Shown here: positions 9,602 to 20,914 of the stretch, piece after piece
Layout: the number at the start of each line of letters is the position of its first letter
Numbering within the stretch: the stretch's first letter is position 1
From: Actinomortierella ambigua
Lineage: Eukaryota > Mortierellomycota > Mortierellomycetes > Mortierellales > Mortierellaceae
DNA: 64,000 nucleotides
Reading direction: 5' to 3'
NCBI GenBank assembly: GCA_016098155.1
Contig: JAAAJB010000050.1
Coordinates: forward strand, 32,224-96,223
Notes under the pieces: generated by a model
What the model was told of the DNA's origin: nothing
Databases searched by the model: none
The model's input: the letters and a program-made list of their open reading frames with translations, nothing else
Position numbers and translations under genes: made by a program

Positions 9602-10035
9602 GGGTGAGGTGGTGAGGTATTGGAAAGGATTGGCGGGGAGTTGAGATTGAAGGAAAGTGAAGAAAATCGTTGGGGGGATGGCGCTTCGAACGATATTTGA
9701 GTGAGTTTCGATGAACTCTGTTGAGAGTCGTGCAGTACTTTCTGGCAAATACACCAGCAGTATATTCAATCGTATAGTTTTAAAGTAAACTCGCCGTTCT
9801 GAAAATTGAGCTCGCATTCAGATGGTCCCACCTCTTGCACATACGAAATTTATGATCCGCCTACCCAGCTAAAATTGCTACACAAACATTTATTTGCGTT
9901 AAAACGTTTATCGTCCAACTCCAACCCCGGCCTAAATCACAGTGCCATCACAACTGGATTGCTCCTTCACTCGCCTGCCTTAGGGTACAGCTTGACAGCG
10001 CTGATGTCACTCGGCTCAACGCCACATCCATCCTC
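9602..10035. other. Gap between recombinase and kinase-Sel1 gene
   Basis: This holds the recombinase 5' flank and the kinase 3' region. Minus-strand positions 10035-9964 still read as a Sel1 repeat after the TAA stop of the kinase gene, ending in a TGA. A minus-strand AATAAA lies near 9890. Nothing else is supported. Confidence 0.6.
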
Positions 10036-10041
10036 TTACAT
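9964..10041 (-). pseudogene. Remnant of a sixteenth Sel1 repeat beyond the stop codon
   Basis: Reading on in frame past the kinase stop gives ATG-TAA, then EDGCGVEPSDISAVKLYPKAGE, given here as EDGCGVEPSD plus ISAVKLYPKAGE, and then TGA. The consensus at the stop is MY, so a single base change (TAC or TAT to TAA) would have closed the frame. The residue pattern downstream still fits the Sel1 consensus but is degraded (Leu-Tyr-Pro instead of Trp-Tyr/Phe-Thr). Confidence 0.7.
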
Positions 10042-12958
10042 CCGTCGGAGGCAGCATTGTGCCAGCACATCCCCTTGTTCTGCAGCTTTGGTGAACCACT
10101 TGATTGCCTCGGTATTGCTTTGCTCGACGTCTTGTCCTTCCATGTACATCATCCCAAGTTTGAATTGCGCCCTTATTATCCCTTGGTTAGCTGCTTTGGT
10201 GAGCCACTTGACTGCCTTGACAATGCTCTTCTCGGTGCCTCGTCCATCCTCGTATATCCTTCCAAGGTGGTACTGTGCCTTCGCATTCCCTCCGAAGGCT
10301 GCTTTTGTGAACCACTTGATTGCTTCGTCATTATAACGCTCGACATAATAATTCTTGGCCTTTCGTCCAAGCCCGTCTACATACTCGCTCATCAGTCCAA
10401 GGTTGCACTGTGCCTGTGCATTTCCTTGTTTAGCCGCTTTGGTGTACCACTTGACTGCCTTGTCGTGGTCACGCTTGACACCTCGTCCGTCCTCGTACAT
10501 CACTCCAAGGTTGAGCTGGGCCAGTGCATCCTCTTGTTCAGCTGCTTTGGTTAGCCACTTGACTGCTTCGACTCTACTCCGCTCGACACCTCGTCCATGC
10601 GCGTACATCAGCCCAAGGCTACACTGCGCTGACGCATTGCCTTGATGAGCGGCTTTTGTGATCCACTTGAATGCTGCGACATCATTCTTCTCGACACCTC
10701 GTCCTTGCTTATACATCATTCCAAGGTTGAGTTGGGCCAGCTCATCCCCTTGCTCGGCTGCTTTGGTGTACCACTTGACTGCCGCGACCTCGTTCTGCTC
10801 CACGCCTCGTCCATGCTCGTACATTCGCCCAACGCTACACTGTGCCGGCGCACTGCCTTGGTTAGCCGCTTGGATGAACCACTTGAATGCCATGTCATTG
10901 CTCTTCTCGACACCTCGCCCCTGTTCATACATCATTCCAAGGTCGCATTGTGCCAGTGCATTCCCCTGTTTGGCTGCTTTGATGTACCACTTGGCTGCCT
11001 CGATATCACTCTGCTGGATGCCTCGTCCATGATCGTACATCACGCCGAGGTTACGTTGTGCCAGGACGTTCCCTTGCTCGGCCGCCTTGGTGTACCACTT
11101 GAATGCCTCGTCATCGTCCTGCTCAACCCCCAGACCTACTTCGTACCTCCATCCAAGATATCCTTGCGCCCGGGTGTTCTCTTGCTCTGCCGCCTTGATG
11201 TACCATTTTACTGCCTCGGTGTGATTCTGTTCGACACCTCGTCCTTGCGCATACATAAGTCCGAGATCGCACTGAGCTGTCGCATGGTCCTGCTCCGCTG
11301 CCTTGTAGAGCCACGTGTGTGCCTCGCCGTCGCTAGGAATCACTCCTCGTCCAAGGGAGTACCACGATCCGATTGTATATTGAGCCTCGGCGTGTCCTTG
11401 CTCAGCCGCCATACGATACCAACGGATGGCCTCGACGACATCCTCCTTGACTCCGCAACCGTTGGCATACATCTCGCCCAGCCGATGCTTCGCCTCTGCA
11501 CTACCGCTATCAGCGGCTCGCCGATACCATGATGCAGCCTTCTCGTCGCTCGCATCAACACCTTGGCCTTGTTCGTACATCTTGGCCACGCGGAGTTGTG
11601 CTACAATAGGTCCTTGGTAGGCCGCCTGGCGATACCACCGGAACGAGTCCTGCTCGCTCTTGTCGACTCGGAGACCATGACCGTAGATCCATCCTAGAAA
11701 CAGCTGTGCTTCGACACTCCCCCGTTTGGCCGCCATGCTCATATGGGCTACCACCTCGTCATCTGTCGACGGTAACCGGCCGACATGCTGGTCAGTGTTC
11801 TCGAGATAAGCTTTTGTTACGAGTCGGCTCTCTCTGCTCTTGTAGAACGCTCGGCGATTCGTGAAATGAGAGTCGCTGTCGTTGAGATCCAAGTAGTCAG
11901 AGCTGTTATCGCCAGGACCAGCCTCGATGGGTTCCTCGTGGACCAGTATCACGTCACTTGCATTAGGGCGGAGCACAGGGTCCTGGTGCCAGCAACGTTC
12001 CACCCATTCGCGATACTTGGGTGGGGTGTCTGCTGGGATGGTCTCACGACTGCCCTGGCTGACAGCAAGAGCGACGAGTGGATCGCTCTCCTGGTCCTTG
12101 AATGGTCGTGTGCAGTGGGCCGCCATCTCCCACATCACAATGCCCAGCGCATACACATCCGACTTGGCCGAATACTTTGGTTTGGTGGCAAATAGGAGCT
12201 CTGGCGCGATCCATCTCAGCGTGCCCTTGAGCCCTCCTGTCGACTGAGCAGCAATGGACGACGCGGCACTAGCAGTAGTAGTCATCGATCGTATCTTGGC
12301 CAGTCCAAAGTCGGCCAGCTTGACTTCCATATGGTTGGTCAGGAGCACATTCGCACTCTTGAGGTCACGGTAGAGGATTTTCTCTTGGTGGATGAAGGCG
12401 AGGCCGCGGGCAATCTCACTAGCGAGTCTCTTTTTGGTTGTCCAGTCGTCGTGAGCTAGCCCGCCCTTGGCGGAGAGCGCGTGTGCGAGACTGCCCCTCT
12501 CGGCCAATTCCATGAGGAGGTAGATGCGGCCGTCTTCTCCTTCGTGCGCTCGGTAGAATTGGATGATGTGGCGGTAGCGGAGTGTCTGGAGGAAGGAGAT
12601 CTCCTTCTGGATGGCATGTCGGGCAAAGTCCGACTCACTGAGGTGGAATGTCTTGGCCGCGCACGGCTGGTTTCCCCATCGAGCTTCGAAGACTCTGCCA
12701 AAGGCACCGGAGCCCAAAGGCTTTCCTAGGGTAAGCGGCGAGTGCTATAGACAAATACAAAGCTGAGGATGGGCAATGATTCAAATGCCATGGTGTAGCT
12801 ACTATCTGTTGAGCTGACTCTTTACCGCGAGGGATGAGTTGGCGAGAGCAGATTCCATTGGGCTGAGTGGAGTGGGAGAAATGAAGAAATGGACAAGTGT
12901 TTGAGAGATGTGAATGAAGGGCGGTGACATGTGTTTTGTGTTGCGCGGCGTCATTCAT
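10036..12958 (-). CDS. Protein kinase (TKL-like) with C-terminal Sel1 repeat array
   Basis: Two exons (12958-12826, 12725-10036) joined across a 100-nt GTAAAG...CTAG intron give 940 residues. The join rebuilds the glycine loop GKPLGSGAFG (45-54). Other kinase marks are Lys69 in CAAKTF, YRDLKSAN at 163-170 (Tyr replaces the usual His), DFG at 183-185 and WIAPE at about 216-220. A Ser/Thr/Ala-rich insert lies in the activation segment. The second half has fifteen Sel1-type repeats of about 36 residues with the pattern AQxxLGxMYxxGRGV, near identical at DNA level, plus a sixteenth cut by the stop. Sel1 repeats form a helical solenoid for protein binding. Kinase-Sel1 fusions are common in Mucoromycota and related to signalling; the substrate is unknown. 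The N-terminal 44 residues rest on the first ATG in the upstream exon. Confidence 0.85.
10042..11740 (-). repeat. Tandem 108-bp repeat array encoding Sel1 units
   Basis: About fifteen direct repeats with a 108-bp period, each encoding one 36-residue Sel1 unit. The units toward the 3' end of the gene share long near-identical segments (for example the codons for GRGVE and KWYTKAAEQG). This suggests recent unequal crossing-over or gene conversion. One unit near 10330-10390 carries an insertion (DGLGRKAKNYYVERYN region). Confidence 0.8.
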
Positions 12959-13661
12959 GGTGACACAAGTCTTCGCAGAAAGTCGAAAGTTTACATGGAA
13001 GTCGTCGGCGAGCAGGGCTGAAGGCGTGGCGATGTGGAAGCAGCCGACATGCCACCCCTTGAAGCCTGCTGCAGTCCCAAAAGCCTAGGAGAGTACCTTG
13101 CGGCTGAGAGGAAAGGGCAGAGCTCGTCGCAAATAACTCGTCAATTATCCCTTCTGCGACCTATAAGTGTTCATTCATAGTTTTGACAACCTGAGAAAGA
13201 GAGATTGCCACTCGAATTCTTGTAGGATGCCATGGATGAAGGCCGTAGAAGGGGTTCGTGCTTGTCTATCAGTGAAGGTAGGTGAGGCAGGGATACCTTT
13301 GTTTTGGTATCAACACAATCTTGGGATAGGCTGAGGCATTCCCATTAACTTTTGAGCAGGTGGTATTTCCTTCCTGAACCCGTACAGAATATGTTGCCTC
13401 AGTATGTTGTTCGAAAAGATAGCAGCAGGTGACATGAGGATTGCCTCAGCCTCACCTCTGCTACTAGGACACCATAGAAAAACAAACTCCCGAGAAAAGT
13501 AACGACAACTTGCATTGATCAATGTGCTAAAGTCTTATTCGTCTAGTTGGCGACTTGTCAGATAGAGGAAGAATAAAAAAAAATGTATTTTAAATGCAGA
13601 AAAACAACAAGCCGAGAGTGATTGTGACAACGATTACTTTTCTCGATGGTGCCCCTTCTCT
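12959..13661. other. Gap between kinase promoter and uL3m 3' end
   Basis: About 700 bp. I see no conserved coding segment or RNA gene. It should contain the kinase 5' flank (minus strand) and the uL3m 3' untranslated region. Confidence 0.5.
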
Positions 13662-14893
13662 TTACTCCTGGATGACCAAGGGATCAGAGCCTCCTGTCTT
13701 GGCAACAAGTTCTCTGGGCATGGCCTTCACCAACTCTGGATCAACGGTGGGGAAGGGTAATGGCAAGCAATCCTTAGGTGCAATAGACTCGCCGCGCTTC
13801 TTGACGGCATCCTTAATCTTGATGAACTGGTTATCAACGCCAGGGATAGCACCCTTGATGTAGAGAAGGTTAAGGGCGTTGTCGATCTTCATAACCTTGA
13901 GGTTCTGAACTGTTGCTTGTTCACCGCCCATTCTGCCCGCCATCTTCTTTCCCTTGAAAACCTTGCCGGGATCCTTGCGTTGACCAACCGAACCAAGAGA
14001 ACGGTGGGTGACCGAGGTACCGTGTGATGCAGGCTGACCGCCAAATCCGTGTCGCTTCATTGCTCCCTGAAAGCCCTTGCCCATGCTGTCATCGAACAAT
14101 TGCCAGAAAAAAAAAGTATGTCAGCAGGGATGTGGCTATTAGACCTTCTTCATTTTGCTGATACGGAACAGAGAAGAGTGTGTGACTTACGTTGGTGCAG
14201 AGCAGTCGACAAACTGTCCGGGAACAAAGTGTGATGCAACAAGCTCAGTTCCAACTGGCAGAACAGCGTCGGGGGTGACACGGAACTCAAAGAGCTTGCG
14301 CTTGGGCTCAACACCATGGGCATCAAAGTGGCCCTGCAGAGGCATTGTGACATTCTTTCGTGACTTGTCCGAGCTTCCGATCTGCAGTGCCGTGTATCCG
14401 TCCTTTTCCTCTGTCAACACCGAGACGACCTGGCATTGCTCAAGCTATTTTGCCGCGCCAAGGACGATAAAATCCGAAAGAGAACAAGAAGACAACGTCA
14501 ATAGACTAGGTCTTTTTTTTTTTTGAGACTTTCCGCACCCAGGCGATTTGTTGCAATTTTCCTGTACCTGGAGAACTGTCACTGGTATCCTGACACCCCA
14601 TTCGTCCCACATGGCGGTCATTCCCTTCTTCCTTGCGATAACTCCTGTCCGGACAGCGTTGGCTATAATGGTGCAAATACATAAAGAGAGGGAAAAACAG
14701 GATGCTTAGTTGGAGGGTCATGGGGACAGCTTGGGAATGCTGATCAGTTTCACTACGAGCGCTTTTTTTTTTCTGCATGGTGGGGTAAATTCGTACGGGT
14801 CCACTTCGGAAGACCGGCAGCGGCAGTGCTGTAAAGGCGGCATTCGGCACGCAGGCTGGTGCGCAAGCCCAGGGTGGTCAGCAATGATGCCAT
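13662..14893 (-). CDS. MRPL9: Mitochondrial ribosomal protein uL3 (L3/MRPL9 family)
   Basis: Four exons on the minus strand (14893-14797, 14662-14568, 14444-14191, 14085-13662) give 289 residues in a continuous frame. The N-terminus [20 protein letters not shown] is basic and hydroxylated, as expected of a mitochondrial targeting peptide. Exon 2 encodes [19 protein letters not shown], typical of bacterial-type L3. Exon 4 carries [14 protein letters not shown] and [13 protein letters not shown], the family signature. uL3 binds 23S-like rRNA near the peptidyl transferase centre of the mitoribosomal large subunit. Length is close to yeast MRPL9 (269). It is divergent from the ketoacyl synthase gene with 168 bp between start codons. 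Confidence 0.92.
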
Positions 14894-15061
14894 GATTATG
14901 ACGGTGGGAGTGATTGAGGAAGTTGGCGAACCAAGTCCGAACCTGTCCATGTCGACAACAACAACGGTCACGTGTGTGAGGTGTGCCTGGGCTGACCTAC
15001 CGAGAACAGTCCCCGGTCCCTTCCCCTTCGTCGGCTCCCCCATCATACACCGCTTCTAACC
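14894..15061. promoter_or_regulatory. Bidirectional promoter with CACGTG box
   Basis: The 168 bp between the start codons of uL3m (minus) and 3-oxoacyl-ACP synthase (plus) must hold both promoters. A GTCACGTG element (CACGTG at 14969-14974) sits in the middle, symmetric enough to serve both genes. No clear TATA box is seen. Confidence 0.55.
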
Positions 15062-16771
15062 ATGGCATCCAACCTTCGACGAGTTGTTGTTACTGGACTG
15101 GGGCTTGTCACTCCGTTGGGCATCGGCATTGAGCAGACATGGTCGCGCCTTATTGCAGCCGAATGTGGCCTTGTCTCGCTCAAGGACATTCGCTTGAACA
15201 ATGACTCGCCTGCACACCCTCGGCTCGCCACCTTCGAGGGGCTGCCCTCTCAGGTTGCAGCCGTGGTCAAGCGTGAGGGAGGCCGTGCAGCTGGTGCCTT
15301 TGATGGGGCCGAGTGGCTCGAGCGAGGAGTAAGTGGGATAAAATTTACCTCGAAAAAAAAAAAAGAATTGTGTTAAACTGAAGGGTTAACGGTCGACTCG
15401 AAAATTTTCTCCGTTGGATACATTGCATAGGACGAGAAGAGAATGGCTCTCTTCACACAGTATGCCATTGCCGCCACCAAGATGGCTATCGAGGATGCCA
15501 AATATGAAAACGCAACGGAGGCACAGAAAGAGCGCACCGTGAGTCTCATGCCATCGGAGATCAAATGCAACTCTGTGGGTGTATGAGGCGATCTACAGTC
15601 GTCTTACTTTTACCTCGATTATATTAGGGCGTTTGCTTAGGATCGGGTATTGGAAGCCTGGATGACATGGCCAACACATCTGTAGGCTATGTGGAGAACG
15701 TAAGTTGGGCGAATCTGTATCTCTGGAACTCCAGTTCTTTCTTCAGCGTCTTCGCAGACTAACGGTGTGGTGTTCAATCTCTTAGGGTTATCGCAAGATG
15801 AGTCCTATGTTTGTTCCCAAGATCTTGATCAACATGGCAGCTGGACACCTCACTATGAAGCTTGGCTACAAGGGCCCCAACCACGCAGCATCCACAGCCT
15901 GTACAACTGGCGCACATTCCATTGGCGACGCGATGCGATTTATTCAGTTTGGCGACGCAGATGTTATGGTTGCAGGCGGATCGGAGGCTTGCATTCATCC
16001 ATTAGCCGTAGCTGGGTTTGCCAAGGCAAAGTCATTGGCCACTCGGTACAATGACTCCCCTCAAGAGGCCTCCCGCCCATTTGACAAGGACCGTGATGGC
16101 TTTGTGATTGGCGAAGGTGCTGGCGTGGTTGTTCTTGAGGAGTATGAGCATGCAAAGAAGCGAGGCGCTCGCATTTATGCAGAGATCAAAGGATATGGCG
16201 TCTCTGGTGAGTAGCTCATGTGAATGCTTCCAACTTTTTTTGTCCGCTCTGTTGACAGCTGCAAGTCTTCTTTTTTTACTCATTGCCGCCTGCCCGTCCG
16301 CCTTCCAAAATTGTAGGTGACGCGCATCATATGACAGCACCACCTTCAGATGGTGCTGGCGCAGCAATGGCAATGCGTAGGGCGCTGCACAACGCAAGGC
16401 TGACAGCTGCTGATATCCAGTACATTAACGCTCACGCGACCTCGACCCAACAAGGCGACATTGCAGAGAACAGAGCTATCAAATCGGTCTTTGACGGGTA
16501 TCACGACAAAATTGCGGTATCTTCAACAAAAGGAGCTATCGGACATCTCCTGGGTGCAGCCGGGGCTGTAGAGGCAATCTTCACAGTCCTGGCTGTCAAG
16601 AACAACATCTTGCCACCAACGCTCAACCTGCACGCATATGATGAAGGCGGCGAGTTTAATTTGAACTACGTGCCCCTGAGGGCACAAGAGAAAATTGTGA
16701 ATGCTGCGCTCACCAATTCATTTGGATTCGGAGGCACGAATGCCTCGCTCTGCTTTGCCAAGGTGGATTAG
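15062..16771 (+). CDS. CEM1: 3-oxoacyl-ACP synthase (KAS II type), probably mitochondrial
   Basis: Five exons (15062-15328, 15431-15538, 15628-15699, 15786-16206, 16317-16771) give 440 residues. The product condenses malonyl-ACP with a growing acyl-ACP in type II fatty acid synthesis. The catalytic triad is visible: Cys188 in [10 protein letters not shown], His329 in [12 protein letters not shown] and His366 in [11 protein letters not shown]. The C-terminal [12 protein letters not shown] is typical of the fold. In fungi a stand-alone KAS of this kind serves mitochondrial fatty acid synthesis, which feeds lipoate. The N-terminus [14 protein letters not shown] is short, so the targeting signal is weak and location is inferred. 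An AATAAA starts five bases after the stop. It shares a promoter with uL3m. Confidence 0.92.
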
Positions 16772-18576
16772 ACAATAAAGTCAAGCGAGAGCATTACTAT
16801 TCTTTAATGAAAAAGGCTTCATAGGCTATTCGGGATTCCCCATCTTTGGTTAAACCTTGGGAGATATGAAAAAAGAAGAAGAAAAAGGCTGGAGGTGGTA
16901 TGTGTTTCATTTACTCGGTCTTGTGCCTTTCCTGCCGCCTTGTGTACTACCATTGCCTGCTTTTCACCGAAAATGACCACTGGTGATAACACTATGCATG
17001 AAAATGTACTTTGCAACGTATACACGGTGCCCATGTGGATTGAGGTGGCTGCTCGAGAGGTGTGCAAAGTATGCCCCTTGGCCCCGACAGCAAAGAGTTT
17101 TGGTGTGCAGAGCCTGATGGCCAAAATTGGTGCAGGATGCCTCTGTGCTTATGGAACCAAGGAAGATCGTGGCGACTCCCTTGCATGAGCAAGGAGAAGT
17201 CGTGCTTGGGCACAAGGAGGGGAGGGAGTGGAGGTAATAAAGAGAAAATACGTTGTTCCTTTGGGGAAGGGGGGGCCTGCAGTTTGATATCCACCAACCC
17301 CTTTTCAAAGGTTATCATGAGATTTTGCAGCTGTCTTCTGCATTCAGAACTCACAGACAGTTGGTCTCACCAGGGTCGGAGGGGGCATGTGTGTAGTGGT
17401 GGTGGTAGTAGATAGTAGTACGTTGTAGGGGCGAGGGAGGCGGAGTCAGGAGCCAATGGGGGGATGGGCTGGATAAAATGGAGTATAAACCTTTCTGCGC
17501 AAGGGCCACCGCCACCAACGCGATCCTTGCTGCGACATCACAGCTCGCTGCATAACAGAGCCACCTCATCATTTCGCAGTATATCATTAAGACACCACGC
17601 TTGGTTCGTGTGTGGGAGTGAAAGAGTGCTGCTAAGAAAACACTTGCACGTTCATACACTCTCACCCCTCCCTCTTCGCTTGGAACGTAGGCCTCGATCC
17701 CACAACGCCAAGGTGGCCGTCGTTGCTTTGCGTAAATATATTTCAACTTTCACGGTCATTGTGTGTGGTTGCGCTAGCCAATAGGAGATGCTTAAGAGAA
17801 CGTTGGCCAAAACGTTGGTGGGTCTTTGCTCTGGATCGCTAGAGGTAGGAGGCACGTCATAGTTCTTGTCCACGCGAACATGGCTGTTGTCCCTCAAACA
17901 TCAGAGCAGAGCACCTGGTTCGTTGGTGGATGAGTATTTCCGCCCAAACAAATCATGTTGCATCGAGCAACCTATCAGCAAGAAGTAAGTAGCCTTTGGG
18001 TGGGCATGGACGACAAGCCTGCCCTTTTGTTGTTGGTTTACCACGTCTCTGCCCCCCCTTTATTTTGCGCTCTCCATACATACCCGTGGCTCCTTAATTT
18101 CCCGTGTCCTTTATGGCTGCTTCCAAGCAGTGGGCCTTGCCAGTGGCGCATGTTCGTGCGCAAAGGTGCAGAGGTGGTGGATTAAAACAAGATGCCATTT
18201 AGTTAGCGCACAGGACAACACGCCATGTATCCGTTGGAGCGCACATTCCTTACCGCGACAACGCACACAGTGCGTATGTTTGAGCCCAGTGTGGCGGTTG
18301 ACCTGAACGAAAAAAAGGGCACCAGGTCGGCACTAGAATGTGGAATTGGGGTGCCTGAGCCTGTCGAAAGGAATCCTGGTTTCACCCTCACTCAAATCTT
18401 TGGTGTATCGAGTGTGGATGGAGAGGGAAGAGAGGCCAACAGTTTTATTCTTTCTTTCTTTCAAAACAAGCACGATCGACAAGATCACTTCTTTGTTTTT
18501 TTTTTCTTCTGCTGGTTCGTTGTTGGGCAGGCTCTTGCAATTCTTGTTGACCGACTCCTTTTCCTGTGCTCTCTCT

Positions 18577-18600
18577 GTATCTCTCTCTCTCTCTCTCTCC
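18577..18600 (+). repeat. CT microsatellite
   Basis: About eleven TC dinucleotides ending in TCC, within a pyrimidine-rich tract. Confidence 0.75.
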
Positions 18601-19396
18601 TCATCGTCCAACTCCCCGTCGTCGCCCTCCTCCTGACCCTCTTCATTGTCTTTGTCCTCGCACTCTCCCATTCTTCCGCACAAACACACACACACACGCT
18701 CTTCCTCACACACGTACACTCTATTTCTCTTCTCTGTCTGCCACTCTTGTGGGCTCTCTCTCCTTCAAGATTTACTCCTCGCCTCCACTTCTCCTCTTCC
18801 ATCCTGCTTTCCATGCTTAGCTCAAAATCTTGCAAAAATATCCTCTGAGAAGCCTCCTGGTCCTTGCAAGACAGCAGATACATCCCCCTCCCCTTTTTAT
18901 TTGCTTCCGACTCATTACAATGATATTCCTTACGACCGAGATAGTCCTCTGTAGCAACGACGTCAAAAGAGTTTCTTTCTCTCACCTTTTTTTTCCTCAC
19001 TCACTTATTCACTGACCCACTCTCTATGAGGTACGCTCTTGCCTCGTACATGATAGGATGGAAGAATTTAGAGTGAGCATGTCACGCATATATTTTTTTT
19101 TGAGATATGGAAAGTGAGCTAGAGGCTACCAGACGAGCGGCTCCACTGAACCCGATCAGCAAAAGTTGTGGCACGTTCCAGGTCGACAATCCGTTGAGAG
19201 TCGCCTGCTTTCTGATTACACACCCACACTGAGCACTGCGAAAATGGAAAAAAAAAGAGACGTGCGAGAGAGGAAGAGAGAGAGAGAAAAAGCGAGAGGG
19301 AGCGAGAGCGAGCGAGGGTGATAGAGTGCATGTGTGTCTGTATTGCCGAGGCTACCACCTTCTCAACAATCTCTCACTCTCCCACTCTCTCACTCA

Positions 19397-19401
<5 letters not shown>

Positions 19402-19438
<37 letters not shown>
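19402..19438 (+). repeat. Long CT microsatellite
   Basis: An uninterrupted TC run of about eighteen units after several CACT units. Confidence 0.85.
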
Positions 19439-19441
<3 letters not shown>

Positions 19442-19574
19442 ATTCTCACACTCTCTTTTGTGTGGTCTGTCTATCCATCTTGTCCTCCCCTCTCTTCACC
19501 CCGCCTTCTCCTCCTCCACCACCTCCTCCCTTCATTGTCTCCTCCCTTGCCTGCCCTTTTGCTCAGCCAACTGT

Positions 19575-19578
<4 letters not shown>

Positions 19579-19621
<43 letters not shown>
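19579..19621 (+). repeat. Long CT microsatellite
   Basis: An uninterrupted TC run of about twenty-one units, the longest dinucleotide run in the window. Confidence 0.85.
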
Positions 19622-19626
<5 letters not shown>

Positions 19627-20914
19627 ACATCTGCCTCTTCAGCTTCTTTACATACTCCAGAGTGCGTAGAGTAAGACCACTCTCCTCGTCCTTGGGATCA
19701 ACCATCTCCTTCTCCGTCCATGACACGCACTGTCAGTTCATCCATTTTCTCTCTAGGTGGCATCTGCCTTTCTCTCTCTCTTTCTCTTCCTTTCCCTTTC
19801 CACTCTGTGTTTTACACAGCTCCGTCCCACCCACTCCACGTCTTCTATTCACTCCTAGCCTTTCATATTCAGTCATTTTCAGGCACGCCCGATTCCCCAC
19901 CGTCGCCCCTCCCTTGGCCCTTTCGGCCGCATTCTGTATTGCAACCAACCATTCTATTGGCGCTAGCAGCGTCCTCTGCCAGATTAGATTGCCTTCCACG
20001 TCGTACCCACAACCCCATTGCGACCCTTCTTTTTTCATATCATCAGTTCCTTGCAGTTCATATCCTGCCTTTTGCTTCTATCCGCCTGCGGTGATGCACT
20101 TCCTCTCTTTCCCACATCCTTTCGGTGCTCTCCCCTCGCTTCTTACTCTGCCGCTTTCCACTCTCTAATCGAGTCCATGATTTGGCTATCAAAGTCTGCA
20201 CTGAATGTCACTTGGATACACGAAACAGTTGTCAAAGACATAGCATCACCCCATTCCGTTGACACCCACCCTCCAGCAACTACTACCACCCACCTACCAC
20301 CACCGCAAACGATAAACGTTCTTCCTTACATCCCTTGCCTCTCAATTTACATTTCACATTGCTGTCCCTCTTTTCTCCAGCAAGAGAGCTCTTATCACTC
20401 GCACACTCTGTTGACACTCAACCCTATCCTCAACTACTCATCTTTCTTTCACGACTCAATAGAATAGAGACAGGCCTTCACGACCCATTCTCCCTTCAAC
20501 CTTGGCCTCTCACCACCACCAATACTTTGACGATCCCTTCCAACTCTTGGGTACAAACCCTTGGCTCTGCAACGAACTCCCACATACCACACTGACGACC
20601 CATAACATTGCACCACGAGCACTTCAATATCCTCTAACACCCACTGCACCTTCACGACACCGAGCCTAAAGCCAACCACCGGTTACTATACCCACAGTCA
20701 AGCATCTGCTCTTGGTGAACAGCCTCACAAGTACGCTATCAATCCAGAGAGGCGACGCCACAAAAGTCATCCTTGCAACAGCATAGGCGCTCACCCCCCA
20801 CCCCAGTCTCTCCTTTTCAAACAGACATCCTCACCCTCCCCTGCAGCAACTGCAAGGTCGATCTTCACTCTGCTTTGAACACACTTAAGCCTTCCCAACA
20901 CGTTTGTCACCTGA

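Larger units (their letters stand above)
16772..20914. other. 4.1-kb gene-poor region with CT microsatellites
   Basis: I find no gene I can support. The right half (about 18.5-20.5 kb) is strongly pyrimidine-rich on the plus strand with long CT runs and CACT/CACA runs, which produces spurious Ser/Leu/Pro open frames. CCAAT motifs occur at about 17453 and 17778. A short spliced frame could be built around 17955-18182, but I could not match it to any family. The right end should include the promoter and leader of the C1-THF synthase gene. Confidence 0.5.

Noticed and set aside
9818..10336. Plus-strand frames across the Sel1 array
   Set aside because: They repeat with the 108-bp period and are antisense to the clear Sel1 repeats.
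10042..11740. CRISPR-like array suggested by regular direct repeats
   Set aside because: The period is 108 bp with no unique spacers, and the units encode Sel1 repeats in a eukaryotic gene.
17952..18196. Possible tiny two-exon gene (MLHRATYQQE, then GTAAGT and a later acceptor)
   Set aside because: The splice signals are good, but the two possible products do not match any small mitochondrial or other family I know, and the better-looking second frame is out of phase.
19326..20168. Long Ser/Leu-rich open frames over the CT runs
   Set aside because: They are products of dinucleotide repeats, occur in several overlapping frames, and show no domain.
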